This document shows, one piece after another, positions 23,488 through 32,281 of a DNA stretch of 33,280 nt (position 1 is the stretch's first letter; each line of letters starts with the position of its first letter). Below the pieces are notes generated by a model. It was not told the DNA's origin. It was given only the letters and a program-made list of their open reading frames with translations, and ran no database searches. The position numbers and the translations under genes are program-made. The stretch is from the NCBI GenBank assembly GCA_005116815.1, contig SWDR01000008.1, positions 1 through 33,280 of the forward strand, written 5' to 3'. Origin of the DNA: Nitrospira sp. Its GTDB lineage: Bacteria; Nitrospirota; Nitrospiria; Nitrospirales; Nitrospiraceae.

Positions 23488-23874
23488 ATGGTCGATTTCT
23501 GGGACAGCTTCTTACGGATGGCGGCGGCCCTTGCGCTGGTCCTGGCTCTAATCGCCGGGCTGGTTGCCCTGGTTCGGCGGTTTGGCGGCGCACGACTGTT
23601 CACACCTGTGACTGCGCCGATCGTGCAGGTGTTGGGGAGCGGTTACCTCGGTCCCCGCAAGACCATTTCGCTCGTGTCGGTGGCAGGAGAGTTTCTGATC
23701 GTCGGAGTCACGCCCACGGATCTGGTGTCGTTCGGGAGGATTACGGATCAGGAGCAGGTTCGGCAATTGTTGGCTAAGGCGGCAGCCGCTCAGTCAAAGA
23801 ATCATTCTGTGCCCTCACCGGGCCTATCAGCGCAGATGGAGACGGACATGAAAGGCGGCCATGCGATTGCGTAA
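23488..23874 (+). CDS. fliO: Flagellar biosynthesis protein FliO
   Basis: A 128-residue membrane protein with one N-terminal transmembrane helix (about residues 8-30) and a cytoplasmic FliO domain (VQVLGSGYLGPRKTISLVSV, EFLIVGVTP). FliO helps assemble the FliP ring of the export gate. The family is poorly conserved; position between fliN and fliP supports the call. ATG 23488 is chosen (GGGGAGACGG just upstream) because upstream codons in the frame overlap fliN and look non-coding. Its last 14 bases overlap the fliP start. Confidence 0.88.
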   Translation: MVDFWDSFLRMAAALALVLALIAGLVALVRRFGGARLFTPVTAPIVQVLGSGYLGPRKTISLVSVAGEFLIVGVTPTDLVSFGRITDQEQVRQLLAKAAAAQSKNHSVPSPGLSAQMETDMKGGHAIA

Positions 23875-24643
23875 CCGCCGGCTGGCGTTACCGGCTCTTT
23901 CGACCTGTCTTCTCTTGATCGCATTGACGTGCGGTCTCTCATTCGGTCTTGTGCAGGATGCCGTAGGAGGGACCAACCCTTCTGTCACCATCGATTTAGG
24001 ACAGACCGGTCCGAAACAAACCGCCGTCGTCTTTCAAATCCTCGCCCTGTTGACGGTGCTCTCGCTCGCGCCGGCTTTCTTTATCATGGTCACGTCCTTC
24101 ACCAGAATCGTCATCGTGCTCTCATTCCTCCGTCAGGCATTGGGCACACAGCAAGTGCCCCCGAACCAGGTGCTGATCAGCCTGGCCCTGTTCCTGACCG
24201 TTTTTGTCATGGCCCCAGTGGGGCAGACGGTGTACAGCCAGGCGATCGAGCCCTTGCTGGCTGAGAAAATTTCGTACGAGGAAGCCTGGACGAAAGGCAT
24301 TCAACCGATTCGTGGCTTCATGTTGAGACAGATCCGGGATAAGGATCTGGAGCTCTTCATCGACCTCGGCAAGATTCCAAAGCCGGAAACGGTGGATCAG
24401 GTTCCTCTGCATGTGGTGATTCCGGCCTTTATTCTCAGCGAATTGAGAGTCTCGTTTCAGATCGGGTTCTTGATCTATATCCCCTTTCTGATTATCGACA
24501 TGGTGGTGGCCAGCATTTTGATGGCCATGGGTATGATGATGTTGCCGCCGGTGATGATCTCTCTTCCGTTCAAACTGATTCTGTTTGTGTTGGCCGACGG
24601 CTGGTATCTCATCGTGGGATCGTTGGTGAAAAGCTTTCAGTGA
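23861..24643 (+). CDS. fliP: Flagellar export gate protein FliP
   Basis: A 260-residue export-gate subunit with a cleavable signal peptide (about residues 1-36), as is usual for FliP, then transmembrane helices containing the family motifs SFTRIVIVLSFLRQALGTQQ and PPNQVLISLALFLT, a polar periplasmic segment, and C-terminal helices with FQIGFLIYIPFLIIDMVVAS and GMMMLPPVMISLPFKL. Five FliP subunits form the core of the secretion channel with FliQ and FliR. Overlap with fliO indicates coupled translation. Confidence 0.96.
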   Translation: MRLRNRRLALPALSTCLLLIALTCGLSFGLVQDAVGGTNPSVTIDLGQTGPKQTAVVFQILALLTVLSLAPAFFIMVTSFTRIVIVLSFLRQALGTQQVPPNQVLISLALFLTVFVMAPVGQTVYSQAIEPLLAEKISYEEAWTKGIQPIRGFMLRQIRDKDLELFIDLGKIPKPETVDQVPLHVVIPAFILSELRVSFQIGFLIYIPFLIIDMVVASILMAMGMMMLPPVMISLPFKLILFVLADGWYLIVGSLVKSFQ

Positions 24644-24752
24644 ACAGTGAGGAGCGATCGGTGATGGATCAACAACAGAAATTCATCAAGGTTCTTTCAA
24701 TGTATTCGAGATCGCATCGCATCACACTTTACCCATTACACATCACGAGGTA
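24640..24752. repeat. Weak GTGA-rich inverted repeat between fliP and fliQ
   Basis: The gap holds a left segment of reiterated GTGA words (about 24640-24668) and a right segment of their complement (about 24712-24750); roughly 19 of 31 positions pair with one gap. No gene is present. It resembles in style the elements at 6506 and 12697 but is much more degraded. Confidence 0.25.
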
Positions 24753-24755
24753 TTC

Positions 24756-25025
24756 ATGACTCCTGAGATGGTGACAGAGTTAGGGCGTCAGGCATTAGAG
24801 ACCACGTTGCTCGTGTCCGCGCCTTTTCTGGGGCTCAGCCTCGTCGTCGGATTGGCGGTCAGCGCTTTGCAAGCCATGACGCAGTTGAATGAAGCCACCT
24901 TAACGTTTGTGCCCAAGGTCTTGACCATATTCGGCGCCATCGTCGTCTTTATGCCCTGGGTGTTGGGCGTGATGACGACATTCATGACGGAGCTCTTCAC
25001 GAACATTCCGAATTACGTCCATTGA
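24756..25025 (+). CDS. fliQ: Flagellar export gate protein FliQ
   Basis: An 89-residue protein with two transmembrane helices, typical of FliQ. Family landmarks are PFLGLSLVVGLAVSALQAMTQLNEATLTF (given here as overlapping short motifs: VGLAVSALQA and TQLNEATLTF) and VPKVLTIF. Four copies surround the FliP5-FliR1 core. ACGAGG lies about 8 bases before the ATG. A 112-base gap separates it from fliP, unlike the otherwise tight operon. Confidence 0.96.
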   Translation: MTPEMVTELGRQALETTLLVSAPFLGLSLVVGLAVSALQAMTQLNEATLTFVPKVLTIFGAIVVFMPWVLGVMTTFMTELFTNIPNYVH

Positions 25026-25044
25026 CGCCGATTTTCGAACGAAC

Positions 25045-25833
25045 ATGAACGTGACACAGCCACTCCATCTTTTGCTGCCTGAGTTTCAGTCTTTTCTCGT
25101 CGTGGCCTCCCGCATCGGGGGCATCGTGACGGCGATGCCGATGTTGAGCGGACGGACCGTCCCGCCTCGAATTAAATTGGCGCTCGTGCTGATGTTGTCC
25201 CTGGCCTTGGCGCCGGCGATGCATCTTCCGCCGGTTCCTCCGGACGCCCTCGCCATGACGGCAGGTCTTGTGAGTGAGTTGATGATCGGCTTCGTGATCG
25301 GCATGGCGGTGAGATTGCTCTTTTCCGCGCTTGAGGTGGCCGGAGAAATTGTCGGAAGCCAGATGGGGTTCAGTATCGCGCAGCTCCTGGATCCGATGAC
25401 CTCGCATTCTACCCCGATGGTTGGACAATTGTTCAGCGTCGTTGCTTCCCTGGTCTTTCTCTCACTGAATGCCCACATGATGGTCGTGGCGGCCATCGTC
25501 TCCAGTTATGACTCGATTCCACCGTTCGGCGCACACCTCTCGCCCGCCGTCGGCGAGGAAGTGCTGCACCTGTCGCAGCATATGTTTCAAGTGGCCGTGC
25601 AGTTGGCTGGACCGGTTCTTGTGGCGGTCGTCCTCATTAATATCCTGCTGGCCATGTTGGGGCGAGCCGTGACCCAGATCAACATTTTCGTGCTGAGTTT
25701 CCCCCTGACCATTGCCGCGGGGCTCGTGGTTTTGGGTTTGTCGTTACCGTTTATGGTCTCGATGCTCGAACGGGAATTCATCGGATTGCACGAGACGATC
25801 AATGGTCTATTGAGGATCATGGGACATGGCTGA
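25045..25833 (+). CDS. fliR: Flagellar export gate protein FliR
   Basis: A 262-residue polytopic membrane protein (about six hydrophobic spans), single copy in the export gate. Characteristic segments are RIGGIVTAMPMLSGRTVPPR near the N-terminus, ALEVAGEIVGSQMGFSIAQL in the middle and AVTQINIFVLSFPLTIAAGL near the end. Length is normal. Its last 8 bases overlap the flhB start, consistent with the close physical association of FliR and FlhB (in some bacteria they are a single fusion protein). Confidence 0.96.
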   Translation: MNVTQPLHLLLPEFQSFLVVASRIGGIVTAMPMLSGRTVPPRIKLALVLMLSLALAPAMHLPPVPPDALAMTAGLVSELMIGFVIGMAVRLLFSALEVAGEIVGSQMGFSIAQLLDPMTSHSTPMVGQLFSVVASLVFLSLNAHMMVVAAIVSSYDSIPPFGAHLSPAVGEEVLHLSQHMFQVAVQLAGPVLVAVVLINILLAMLGRAVTQINIFVLSFPLTIAAGLVVLGLSLPFMVSMLEREFIGLHETINGLLRIMGHG

Positions 25834-26914
25834 CGATAAAGATAACAAGACAGAGCCAGCGAGTGAGAAACGGAAAGCGGATGCCCGACTGGAGGGGAAC
25901 ATCCCGATGAGCCGTGATGTGACCACGGCGGCTATGCAGCTCGCAGGAGTTGGGCTGCTGTTTTTTCTGGTTCGTCCCGGCGTGCAACAGCTCACCGACG
26001 TCATTCGTCTGGGGTTGTCCAACTCGTTCGATCGCGGAATTCAGGCGAGTCTCACGATCGATCATATCCACTCCTTGGTCGTGCAGGTCTGTATGTCGAC
26101 CATCCTGTTGCTCCTTCCGGTCTTGGGCGGTCTTGCGGTCGTAGGGGCCGGCGCCTCGCTTGCGCAGACGGGATTCATGTGGAAAACCTCATTTCCGTTC
26201 GATGCGTCTCGGTTGAATCCCATGTCGGGGTTTTCCCGCCTCGTGTCGTTCCGTTCGCTCTCTGAGTTGATCAAAGCACTGCTTAAAATTTCGGTCATCG
26301 CTGCCATTGGTGTGTTCGTCCTCCGAGGGGAAATGGGGCGGCTCCCGGAACTCGTGGAATATGACATCTGGGGTCTGCTGACCGTCATGGGATGGCTGAC
26401 CTTGAAAGTCGCCGCCGCGGTGACCGGTGCGTTCATCGTCGTCGCAGGCGCCGACTATTTCTATCAGCGGTTCGAATGGGAACGCTCGCTGCGCATGTCC
26501 CATGCCGAGGTGAAGGAAGAACATCGCAGTTCGGAAGGCGACCCGCAGATCAAGAGCCGCGTGCGGAGTATGCAGCGGGAGATGATGAAGAAACGCATGA
26601 TGGCCGCAGTCCCGACCGCGGACGTCGTCGTGACCAATCCAACGCACTTGGCCGTCGCATTGAAATACGATACCGCGAGGCCTGGCGCTCCCATCGTTGT
26701 GGCTAAAGGCGCAGGCTTTCTCGCGGAGCGGATTCGAGAAGTGGCCAGGCAGCATGGCGTGTCGGTGATCGAGAACAAGTTTGTGGCCCGTACGCTCTAC
26801 AAGCTCGTCGAGGTCGGCAAGGAGATACCGGCCAATCTCTATCTGGCGGTCGCAGAAATTCTGGCATTTGTCTATCGCACTCGCGGATTCACCCCAAAAC
26901 AGGCGCCCAGGTAA
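25826..26914 (+). CDS. flhB: Flagellar export gate switch protein FlhB
   Basis: A 362-residue protein with a charged N-terminus (ERKADARLEGNIPMSRDV type), four transmembrane helices and a cytoplasmic C-terminal domain. The autocleavage motif NPTH is intact at residues 271-274. Cleavage there lets FlhB switch export from rod/hook to filament substrates once hook length is sensed, normally through FliK. The surrounding family sequence TADVVVTNPTHLAVALKYD is clear. Because no complete fliK is seen in this window, the partner for the switch must be elsewhere or altered. Confidence 0.97.
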   Translation: MADDKDNKTEPASEKRKADARLEGNIPMSRDVTTAAMQLAGVGLLFFLVRPGVQQLTDVIRLGLSNSFDRGIQASLTIDHIHSLVVQVCMSTILLLLPVLGGLAVVGAGASLAQTGFMWKTSFPFDASRLNPMSGFSRLVSFRSLSELIKALLKISVIAAIGVFVLRGEMGRLPELVEYDIWGLLTVMGWLTLKVAAAVTGAFIVVAGADYFYQRFEWERSLRMSHAEVKEEHRSSEGDPQIKSRVRSMQREMMKKRMMAAVPTADVVVTNPTHLAVALKYDTARPGAPIVVAKGAGFLAERIREVARQHGVSVIENKFVARTLYKLVEVGKEIPANLYLAVAEILAFVYRTRGFTPKQAPR

Positions 26915-26926
26915 GGTGTAATTTAT

Positions 26927-29047
26927 ATGGCTGCTCAGACGTCGATACAGGCAACAGCTCCGATCCTCTCACCGCAGTCGATCATCAAACACCCGGACAT
27001 TATGTTGTCCTTGGGAGTGGTGTCGGTGATCATGGTCATGCTGTTGCCGCTCCCGAGATTTCTGCTCGACCTCCTCTTGGCGTTCAACATTACCGTGTCG
27101 GTCATCATCCTGCTTGTGGGCTTGCAAGTGCGGCGGCCGATCGAATTCTCGGCATTTCCATCCGTGCTGCTGATGGTCACACTCCTGCGTCTCGCGCTGA
27201 ATATCGCTTCGACCCGTCTCATCCTGCTCCATGGCAACGAAGGGGCGGGAGCGGCGGGAGAGGTGATTCGGGCGTTCGGAAACTTCGTGGTCGGCGGAAA
27301 CTACACGGTCGGCCTCGTGATCTTCGCGATCTTGGTCATCATCAATTTTGTCGTCGTGACGAAAGGCGCCGGGCGCGTCGCCGAAGTGGCTGCTCGGTTC
27401 ACGTTGGACGCGATGCCTGGCAAGCAGATGAGCATCGATGCGGACTTGAATGCCGGGCTGATCAACGAGACGGAAGCGAGACGCCGACGCCGTGAAATCG
27501 CAGAAGAGGCCGATTTCTACGGATCCATGGACGGAGCCAGCAAGTTCGTGCGTGGCGATGCCACAGCGGCGGTCATCATCGTGTTCGTGAACATTTTGGG
27601 TGGATTGACGATCGGCGTCTTGCAACAGGGCATGAGCCCCGGTTTGGCCGCGCAGACGTATACCTTGTTGACGGTGGGTGAGGGACTGGTCGCACAGATC
27701 CCTGCGCTGATTGTGTCGACTGCAGCCGGTATCATTGTGACACGCGCCGCATCCGACGGCGACCTCGGCACCGATATTATCGGGCAAGTCCTGGTGTCGC
27801 CCAAAGCGGTGGGGACCGCTGCCGGTATTTTGCTGGCCCTCGGCCTGATTCCCGGCCTGCCTCACCTGGCATTTCTGGGCTTGGGCGGCGCTGCCGCCTA
27901 TTTGGCCTATCGGCTCTCGCAGCAGAACGAGCAAGCGACGACGTCAACGCCGGCTCCGGCTGCTGCTACGGCTGCAAAATCTGAAGAGGCGGCCTCTCAC
28001 GTCGCTCCCCTCGACTTGATGGAAGTCCAGGTGGGCTATGGCCTGATCGGTATGGTGGAAGGCACACATGGCACTGCGCTGCTGGAGCGTATCAAAGGTT
28101 TACGGAAACAGTTTGCCGAGACGATGGGCTTTCTCCTGCCGCCGATTCATATTCGCGACAATTTACAACTTCGCCCCAACGAGTATGCCGTCATGTTGAA
28201 GGGGGTGGAACTGTCTAAATCAGAGGTGCTGCCGTCGCACGTCCTGGCGATCGATCCAGGGACAGCGCAGCGTGGCGCCATCCAGGGTGTGGCGACCAAG
28301 GAGCCGGCGTTCGGGTTGCCCGCATTATGGGTGCCGGAGTCGATGCGTGAACAAGCGCAATTGGCCGGTTATACCGTCGTCGATGCCAGCTCAGCCATCG
28401 CGACCCATCTCTCTGAAATCATCAAGCGTCACGGACATGAATTGTTGGGACGGCAAGAGGTGCAGGCGTTGTTGGACGAGACCGCCAAGGCGCATCCCAG
28501 ACTCGTCGAGGAATTGATTCCCACGTTACTGCCGTTAGGCTCGGTGGTGCGCATTCTGGGGAACTTGCTGCGTGAAGGCATTCCGATCCGCGATCTGCGC
28601 TCCGTCCTTGAAGCGATTGCCGATCATGCCAGCTCGACGAAAGACCCTGAGTTGCTCACGGAAATTGCGCGGCAGGCTTTGTCACGGACCATTACGCGAC
28701 AGCATCAAGCACCGGACGGCACGTTGCCTGTCATCACGTTAGATCCGCGCTTGGATCGGTCGCTTAGTGAACAGGTTGCCGCGCTTCCGCAAGGGGGCAT
28801 GCTGAATCTGGATCCGAATACATCCCAGAAGTTATTGACGGCGTTGAAACAGGCGGCGGAACGGGTCGCGGCGCGCGGTCAGCAGCCGGTGGTGCTCTGT
28901 TCCCCGATGTTGCGGCGCCATATCCGCCGTTTGACCGATCGGATTCTTCGTACGGTGCCGGTGCTGGGTCTCAATGAAATCGATGCGATGGTCCAGCTGC
29001 AGTCGCTGGACACGATCAGGCTGGATGTCGAACTCCCACGATTGTGA
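26927..29047 (+). CDS. flhA: Flagellar export gate protein FlhA
   Basis: A 706-residue export-gate protein. The N-terminal half has about eight transmembrane helices; the conserved cytoplasmic FHIPEP loop is visible (RFTLDAMPGKQMSIDADLNA, then EEADFYGSMDGASKFVRGDA). After a Thr/Ala/Pro linker (about residues 340-365) comes the soluble C-terminal domain that forms a nonameric ring and receives substrates and chaperones. It ends in a typical segment VLGLNEID. Length is standard. flhF begins 8 bases after the stop. Confidence 0.97.
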   Translation: MAAQTSIQATAPILSPQSIIKHPDIMLSLGVVSVIMVMLLPLPRFLLDLLLAFNITVSVIILLVGLQVRRPIEFSAFPSVLLMVTLLRLALNIASTRLILLHGNEGAGAAGEVIRAFGNFVVGGNYTVGLVIFAILVIINFVVVTKGAGRVAEVAARFTLDAMPGKQMSIDADLNAGLINETEARRRRREIAEEADFYGSMDGASKFVRGDATAAVIIVFVNILGGLTIGVLQQGMSPGLAAQTYTLLTVGEGLVAQIPALIVSTAAGIIVTRAASDGDLGTDIIGQVLVSPKAVGTAAGILLALGLIPGLPHLAFLGLGGAAAYLAYRLSQQNEQATTSTPAPAAATAAKSEEAASHVAPLDLMEVQVGYGLIGMVEGTHGTALLERIKGLRKQFAETMGFLLPPIHIRDNLQLRPNEYAVMLKGVELSKSEVLPSHVLAIDPGTAQRGAIQGVATKEPAFGLPALWVPESMREQAQLAGYTVVDASSAIATHLSEIIKRHGHELLGRQEVQALLDETAKAHPRLVEELIPTLLPLGSVVRILGNLLREGIPIRDLRSVLEAIADHASSTKDPELLTEIARQALSRTITRQHQAPDGTLPVITLDPRLDRSLSEQVAALPQGGMLNLDPNTSQKLLTALKQAAERVAARGQQPVVLCSPMLRRHIRRLTDRILRTVPVLGLNEIDAMVQLQSLDTIRLDVELPRL

Positions 29048-29055
29048 GGTGAGCC

Positions 29056-30414
29056 ATGAAGGTGAAGTTATTTCATGCTGAGACCATGCACGAGGCCATC
29101 CGCGACATTAAGGCAGAGCTGGGGCCTGATGCCATCATTCTGTCGACCAAACGCGTGCGCCAGGGGAGCTTGCCCTTTGGACTCTTTGGCAAACCGTTGC
29201 TGGAAGTGACGGCGGCGACCGATCGCGACGCGAAAGAGTTCGCGCCGATTCCTCAGCCGACTGTTCCGGTACAACGGCAGGAAGCGCGGCCGTTGATGCC
29301 GACTCCTCCTGCGGCACCGGAGCCGGCTCCTCTGTTTCAGGACACCCTGAGCGCCTTACTTCGTCGTTCCGCCACGACCCAACCCACTGTCCCGTCGGCT
29401 CCTATGCCGTCACCGGTTGCGCCTCCACGCGTCAAGCCGACGGAACGAGTCCATCGGTTGAAGCAGGATCTCCAAGAGTTGCATCAACGCCTGACGACGT
29501 CGTTGCCCGATGCTGCGCCGACTGGCGGCGCAGGATTTCCCGCTCCCATCGCCCGGGCATGCCGTCAGTTGATCGCCCAAGGTCTGCGCCCGGCCAGCGC
29601 CGAGAACCTCTGTCTTGCGCTTCGCCGCCGGCTGGCGTCGCAGACGGCTCAGACCGATGGAGATATTCGGGAGACGCTGCATCGGATCCTTGAAGAGGGC
29701 ATTCGGGTCAGCGGGCCGCTCTTGAGCCCGGGAGACAATTACAATGTCGCCATGTTTGTCGGCCCGAGCGGAGTCGGCAAGACCACGGCGATCGTAAAAC
29801 TCGCGACGCATTACCGTCTGGAAGAGCACAAGTCGGTTGTGCTGATCACCTTGGATACCTGCCGGACGGCAGCGGTTGAACATCTCCGCATGTATGCCGA
29901 TGTGTTAGGCGTGACGCTCGAGACCGCGCAGACCACGGCCGACGTGATGGATGGCATCCGCCGTCATCGCGAGGCCAATCTTATACTGATCGATACCCCG
30001 GGGTTCGGCGCGAACGAAACGGCGCGGCTGGCTCATCTTGGCGGGCTCAAAGACTCGTACGGCCCGATCGAGACTCATCTCGTCCTCTCCGCCTGCACCA
30101 GGATGCAGGATCTCCGCCGCACGGTGGCGCGGTATGACGTCTGTGCGCCGACCCGGTTGCTCTTCACCAAGCTGGACGAGACAGCTGAATACGGCAATCT
30201 CTTCGAACTGGCCAGCCAGACGACCTTGCCTCTCTCGTATTGGGGGATCGGTCAACAAGTGCCGGAAGATCTCGAGCTGGCGCAACCGGGACGGTTGGCC
30301 GATCTATTGCTCGAACGCGGTTCTGTTCACGTCACATCACCAGGCCTCTCGTCACCCCGTGGATGCGACATGCTCGCATCCGTCGGCGGCACGACGCCAC
30401 AACACGCGCAGTAG
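29056..30414 (+). CDS. flhF: Flagellar placement GTPase FlhF
   Basis: A 452-residue SRP-type GTPase that sets flagellar number and position. Layout: N-terminal B domain (KVKLFHAETMHEAIRDIKAE), a Pro/Ala-rich linker (about residues 75-130), an N domain and the G domain. G1 is GPSGVGKTT at about 236-244, the CRTAAVEHLRMYA motif follows, G3 reads LIDTPGFGANE and G4 is FTKLDETAEYG. In most SRP GTPases G3 is DTAGR/DTAGxG, so DTPGF is a mild departure. Paired with the adjacent flhG, which should stimulate its hydrolysis. Confidence 0.95.
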   Translation: MKVKLFHAETMHEAIRDIKAELGPDAIILSTKRVRQGSLPFGLFGKPLLEVTAATDRDAKEFAPIPQPTVPVQRQEARPLMPTPPAAPEPAPLFQDTLSALLRRSATTQPTVPSAPMPSPVAPPRVKPTERVHRLKQDLQELHQRLTTSLPDAAPTGGAGFPAPIARACRQLIAQGLRPASAENLCLALRRRLASQTAQTDGDIRETLHRILEEGIRVSGPLLSPGDNYNVAMFVGPSGVGKTTAIVKLATHYRLEEHKSVVLITLDTCRTAAVEHLRMYADVLGVTLETAQTTADVMDGIRRHREANLILIDTPGFGANETARLAHLGGLKDSYGPIETHLVLSACTRMQDLRRTVARYDVCAPTRLLFTKLDETAEYGNLFELASQTTLPLSYWGIGQQVPEDLELAQPGRLADLLLERGSVHVTSPGLSSPRGCDMLASVGGTTPQHAQ

Positions 30415-30426
30415 GGAGGCTCCCGC

Positions 30427-31287
30427 ATGAAGTATATGCTGAGTACACAGGACACCGCGAAATCGATGACCGGGCATGAAAGTTCCTACACCCATGTGAT
30501 TACGGTCACGAGCGGAAAGGGTGGGGTCGGGAAGACCAATGTGGTCGCCAATCTTGCCGTGGCTTTGTCCCGAGCCGGCAAAGAAGTGCTGGTGCTGGAT
30601 GCGGATTTAGGATTGGGCAATATCGATGTGCTCTTGGGGCTGGTGCCCCGGTATACGTTGGAACATGTGCTGGCCGGCTCCCACCACTTGTCCGATATCG
30701 TCATTCCCGGTCCCGCCGGCATTCAGGTGTTGCCGGCAAGCTCCGGCATGCCACAACTCACATCCTTAAGCGATGCGCAGCAACTGCTGCTGCAAAGCGA
30801 GCTGGAAGAGGTGGCGAAAACGGTAGACGTGCTGTTGATCGACACCGGGGCAGGAATTTCCCCCAATGTGACCTATTTTGCCTCTGCGGCCCAGGAAACG
30901 GTCGTCGTGATTTCGCCTGAACCGACGTCCCTGACCGATGCCTATGCGCTCATCAAAATCTTGTGTCGGCAGCACCGGGAACGTCGATTTAAAGTATTGG
31001 TCAACATGGTGAAGAGTCAACGCGACGCAACGCAGACCTTCCGGAAGCTCGATGCGGCTGCGGATCGTTTCCTGCATATCAATTTGGAGTACATGGGATA
31101 TATCCCGTTCGACGATTATCTGCCGATGGCGGTTCTTCAGCAGAAGGCGGTGACAGAATGTTTCCCTCATTCGCCCTCCAGCCGAGCGTTTGTCCAGCTT
31201 GCAGGGCAGATCGCCGATTGGCCTGTGCCTCAACTGCCGAAGAGTACCGTGCAGTTCTTGTGGCGCCAATTGATCCACACGGCCTAG
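30427..31287 (+). CDS. flhG: MinD-like ATPase FlhG (FleN), flagellar number regulator
   Basis: A 286-residue MinD/ParA-type ATPase. The deviant Walker A is SGKGGVGKT (residues 29-37, signature Lys31), with a switch I/II region containing LDADLGLGNIDVLLG and DVLLIDTGAGI. The C-terminal part is a membrane-targeting/variable helix region. FlhG counts flagella by controlling FlhF and, in some bacteria, by restraining the sigma54 master activator. The N-terminus before Walker A (MLSTQDTAKSM) does not show the clear DQAxxLR FlhF-activating motif of characterised FlhG proteins. GGGAGG precedes the ATG. Confidence 0.94.
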   Translation: MKYMLSTQDTAKSMTGHESSYTHVITVTSGKGGVGKTNVVANLAVALSRAGKEVLVLDADLGLGNIDVLLGLVPRYTLEHVLAGSHHLSDIVIPGPAGIQVLPASSGMPQLTSLSDAQQLLLQSELEEVAKTVDVLLIDTGAGISPNVTYFASAAQETVVVISPEPTSLTDAYALIKILCRQHRERRFKVLVNMVKSQRDATQTFRKLDAAADRFLHINLEYMGYIPFDDYLPMAVLQQKAVTECFPHSPSSRAFVQLAGQIADWPVPQLPKSTVQFLWRQLIHTA

Positions 31288-31326
31288 CGATAGGCCCCTG
31301 GTGATACGAACACAGAAAGCATACCG

Positions 31327-32079
31327 ATGATGAACAATATTGCGACACAACCAAGCCCAGCGGTCGGCCCCGCGCTCGAAGCGCAACGCGAACGGATCAT
31401 TAAAGAGTTCGCGTATATCGTGAAAGCGATGGCCCATCGTCTGGCCTTCCGACTGCCTGCCTATATGGATGCGGAGGACCTCGTGTCGGTCGGCGTCATT
31501 GGCTTGATGGACGCGATGGACAAGTATGACCCCACTCGGGAAGCCAAGTTTAAAACCTATGCGGAGTTTCGCATCCGGGGAGCGATGCTGGATGAAATTC
31601 GTTCCATGGACTGGATCCCTCGTTCGGTGCATGAGCGGGTTTCGTTGTTACAGCGCACGCATACCGAGTTGATGAACAGGCTCGGCCGCCCCCCGACGGA
31701 TGAGGAAGTGGCGGCCGAGTTAAAGATGACGCAAGCCGAACTCGACGAGTTTCTGTCGCGCGCTCGCGGCGCGGTTCTGGTGAGCCTGGACGATATTCAG
31801 GTCAACGAGCCGAACGGACAGAAGATTCTCACGATGCTCGCTGATACGCACCAACCCGATGCGCTGGCGACGATTCTCGGTGAGCGGGAACGGACGGCGG
31901 TGACGAATGCGATTCAGCAATTGCCGGAAAAGGAACGTCTCGTGCTTACGCTGTACTACTACGAAGAATTGACGATGAAGGAAATCGGACGAGTTCTGAA
32001 AGTCACGGAATCTCGCGTCTGTCAGATCCATACCAAAGCGGTCTTGCACCTCAAGGGAAGCCTGCACGTGTTGCAATGA
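31327..32079 (+). CDS. fliA: Flagellar sigma factor FliA (sigma28)
   Basis: A 250-residue group 3 sigma factor directing late flagellar genes (flagellin, stators, chemotaxis). Region 2 is clear (MDAEDLVSVGVIGLMDAMDK, then KFKTYAEFRIRGAMLDEIR and a DWIPRSVH motif), region 3 follows (TELMNRLGRPPTDEEVAAEL) and region 4 carries the -35 recognition helix-turn-helix (LTMKEIGRVLKVTESRVCQI). Length matches the family. It follows flhG by 40 bases in the same operon. No flgM anti-sigma gene is visible in this window. Confidence 0.96.
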   Translation: MMNNIATQPSPAVGPALEAQRERIIKEFAYIVKAMAHRLAFRLPAYMDAEDLVSVGVIGLMDAMDKYDPTREAKFKTYAEFRIRGAMLDEIRSMDWIPRSVHERVSLLQRTHTELMNRLGRPPTDEEVAAELKMTQAELDEFLSRARGAVLVSLDDIQVNEPNGQKILTMLADTHQPDALATILGERERTAVTNAIQQLPEKERLVLTLYYYEELTMKEIGRVLKVTESRVCQIHTKAVLHLKGSLHVLQ

Positions 32080-32092
32080 TGCGCGGGAACCC

Positions 32093-32147
32093 GCTCCCCT
32101 GAGCCCGACCACAGGGATGTTCCTGTCGTGGCGGGGCGTGGGGGAGC
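32093..32147 (+). terminator. GC-rich stem-loop after fliA
   Basis: GCTCCCC (32093-32099) pairs with GGGGAGC (32141-32147), and an inner CCAC...GTGG stem lies between. Only a short GTTT follows, so it is at best a weak or factor-dependent terminator of the fliL-fliA operon. Confidence 0.3.
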
Positions 32148-32226
32148 CGTGGAGCTCGTTTGACGCTGCTGCTGCTCGTTGTTCTGTGTCACTCCATCCT
32201 CAAGTCCTTCCTGCCATCAACCGAAA

Positions 32227-32256
32227 CAGTCAGTGGTAAATCTCTCACATTGACTG
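32227..32256. promoter_or_regulatory. Inverted repeat upstream of the degenerate GGDEF gene
   Basis: CAGTCA (32227-32232) is mirrored by TGACTG (32251-32256), with an inner GTG/CAC pairing. It lies about 25 bases before the start codon, where an operator or RNA hairpin could act. No convincing -35/-10, sigma28 or sigma54 promoter is seen nearby. Confidence 0.3.
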
Positions 32257-32281
32257 GTTCCGGGAATCCGTAACGAACCTC

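Noticed and set aside
26969-27934. 321-residue reverse open frame opposite flhA
   Set aside because: Composition is dominated by His, Asp, Gln and Arg with no motif; it mirrors the hydrophobic helices of flhA and is a shadow.
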